The notes under the pieces: model-generated
Told to the model about the DNA's origin: nothing
Databases searched by the model: none
What the model saw: the letters and a program-made list of their open reading frames with translations, nothing else
Translations under genes and position numbers: made by a program
Source of the DNA: Paraburkholderia heleia NBRC 101817
Lineage (GTDB): Bacteria > Pseudomonadota > Gammaproteobacteria > Burkholderiales > Burkholderiaceae
Reading direction: 5' to 3'
Assembly: GCF_000739775.1 (NCBI RefSeq)
Contig: NZ_BBJH01000052.1
Coordinates: 1 to 64,000 of the forward strand
Length of the DNA: 64,000 nt
Shown here: piece after piece, positions 63,626-64,000 of the stretch
Position numbering within the stretch: position 1 is the first letter of the stretch
Layout of the letters: the number at the start of each line of letters is the position of its first letter

Positions 63626-63691
63626 GCCCCCTCCCATCGCCGCGCCACAGCGCGCTCGCGGCGCGGCGAAGCGGGAGCGGCACGGCCAGGC

Positions 63692-63730
63692 CAGGCCGAT
63701 CAAAGATCGGCCTGCCGCGCACGCCCTTTT
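63692..63730 (+). terminator. Terminator-like hairpin after the activator
   Basis: CAGGCCGATC (63692-63701) and GATCGGCCTG (63705-63714) form a perfect 10-bp stem with loop AAA. TTTT occurs only after 12 further bases, so termination strength is uncertain. Confidence 0.55.
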
Positions 63731-63768
63731 GCAATTTCTTGCACTTTACCTATCCCCCTGAGCAATCC

Positions 63769-63846
63769 CGTGCTGCACAATCCGCAGCACGTTAAGTAAG
63801 CAAAACATGCTGGATATCCGCGCAATGCGGCGCTATCCGGATAGCG
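63769..63846 (+). promoter_or_regulatory. Palindromes in the leader of the last gene
   Basis: CGTGCTGC (63769-63776) pairs with GCAGCACG (63784-63791), and CGCTATCCGGATAGCG (63831-63846) is a perfect 16-base palindrome that ends 3 bases before the AGGGA ribosome site. They may be binding sites or RNA hairpins affecting translation start. Confidence 0.5.
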
Positions 63847-63859
63847 GCAGGGAATCATC

Positions 63860-64000
63860 ATGCAAGAACGAAGTGCTCGGGCGCGCGTTGCGCCACCGGT
63901 GTCAGCGGCGGTCGCGGAAACGATTGCCGGCGTGCCCCCGCTCGCTTGCGCGCATCCTCGTTGGCGACGTGTCATGTCGCTCACGCTGCTCGCGACGGTG
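63860..64000 (+). CDS. Start of an unidentified gene, cut by the right edge
   Basis: 47 codons are open to the end of the window, beginning MQERSARARVAPPVSAAVAE with AGGGA 8-9 bases upstream. The last residues MSLTLLATV could begin a membrane helix or signal segment after a basic stretch. Too little is present to name a family. It is in the same direction as the sigma-54 activator, 234 bases downstream. Confidence 0.45.
   Translation, partial: MQERSARARVAPPVSAAVAETIAGVPPLACAHPRWRRVMSLTLLATV

Noticed and set aside
63719..63732. Possible sigma-54 promoter before the last gene
   Set aside because: TTGC occurs at 63729-63732, but the position 12 bases upstream reads GC, not GG, and the TGGCAC block is out of register.

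Overview
The window reads as a chromosomal segment of a high-GC betaproteobacterium of the Burkholderia/Paraburkholderia group. Evidence is the G/C-ending codon use, the PHB depolymerase, the long-linker FtsK, the ubiC next to htpG, the solitary RsxB next to nth, and many protein families typical of Burkholderiaceae. Most of it is ordinary core genome. There is one tRNA gene, no rRNA, and no insertion sequence, CRISPR array or prophage that I can see.

Layout. 1-12.6 kb: the 3' part of ftsK, a secreted beta-propeller lactonase, a GH15 hydrolase, phaZ (PHB mobilisation), a TetR regulator, rsxB, nth, DUF1841 and two small cytochromes c. 13-22.8 kb: a MoxR/VWA chaperone pair, a BenE-type transporter, transaldolase, a VOC protein, a FUSC membrane protein, a DUF3311 + sodium:solute symporter pair and a spermidine-synthase-like protein. 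23.2-25.6 kb: a small accessory patch with two lipoproteins of unknown role, a gene fragment fused to a truncated antitoxin, a ParE-type toxin and a family-6 DNA glycosylase. 25.6-34.5 kb: ubiC, htpG, then a MocR regulator facing a likely operon (VOC, DMT exporter, PLP aminotransferase, RidA, PhzF). 34.8-43.9 kb: a GGDEF-EAL receptor, a chromate transporter, and a LysR regulator divergent from a transporter/amidohydrolase/deacetylase cluster, then CopD. 44-51.7 kb: parC and parE, an MntA/HepT-type toxin-antitoxin pair whose shared stop/start overlap appears mutated, uup and rubredoxin. 51.9-64 kb: tRNA-Arg(CCT), two small proteins, a dcm-vsr pair, a PEBP protein, a DHA2 exporter, a glycine-zipper protein, otsA, two small proteins, two sigma-54 activators with a small membrane protein between them, and the start of a gene running off the right edge.

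The most interesting places are the two damaged toxin-antitoxin loci. At about 49.0 kb one T-to-C change would explain the loss of both the antitoxin stop and the toxin start. At about 24.55 kb the antitoxin has lost its N-terminal part at a junction with a diverged antisense copy of part of the neighbouring glycosylase gene. Next come repeated palindromes in the MocR control region, a 13-bp inverted repeat in the LysR divergent promoter, and the pair of sigma-54 activators, one of which has no sensory domain. I did not find a complete system that I can call new. All functional calls are from reading motifs and family memory; no database search was run.
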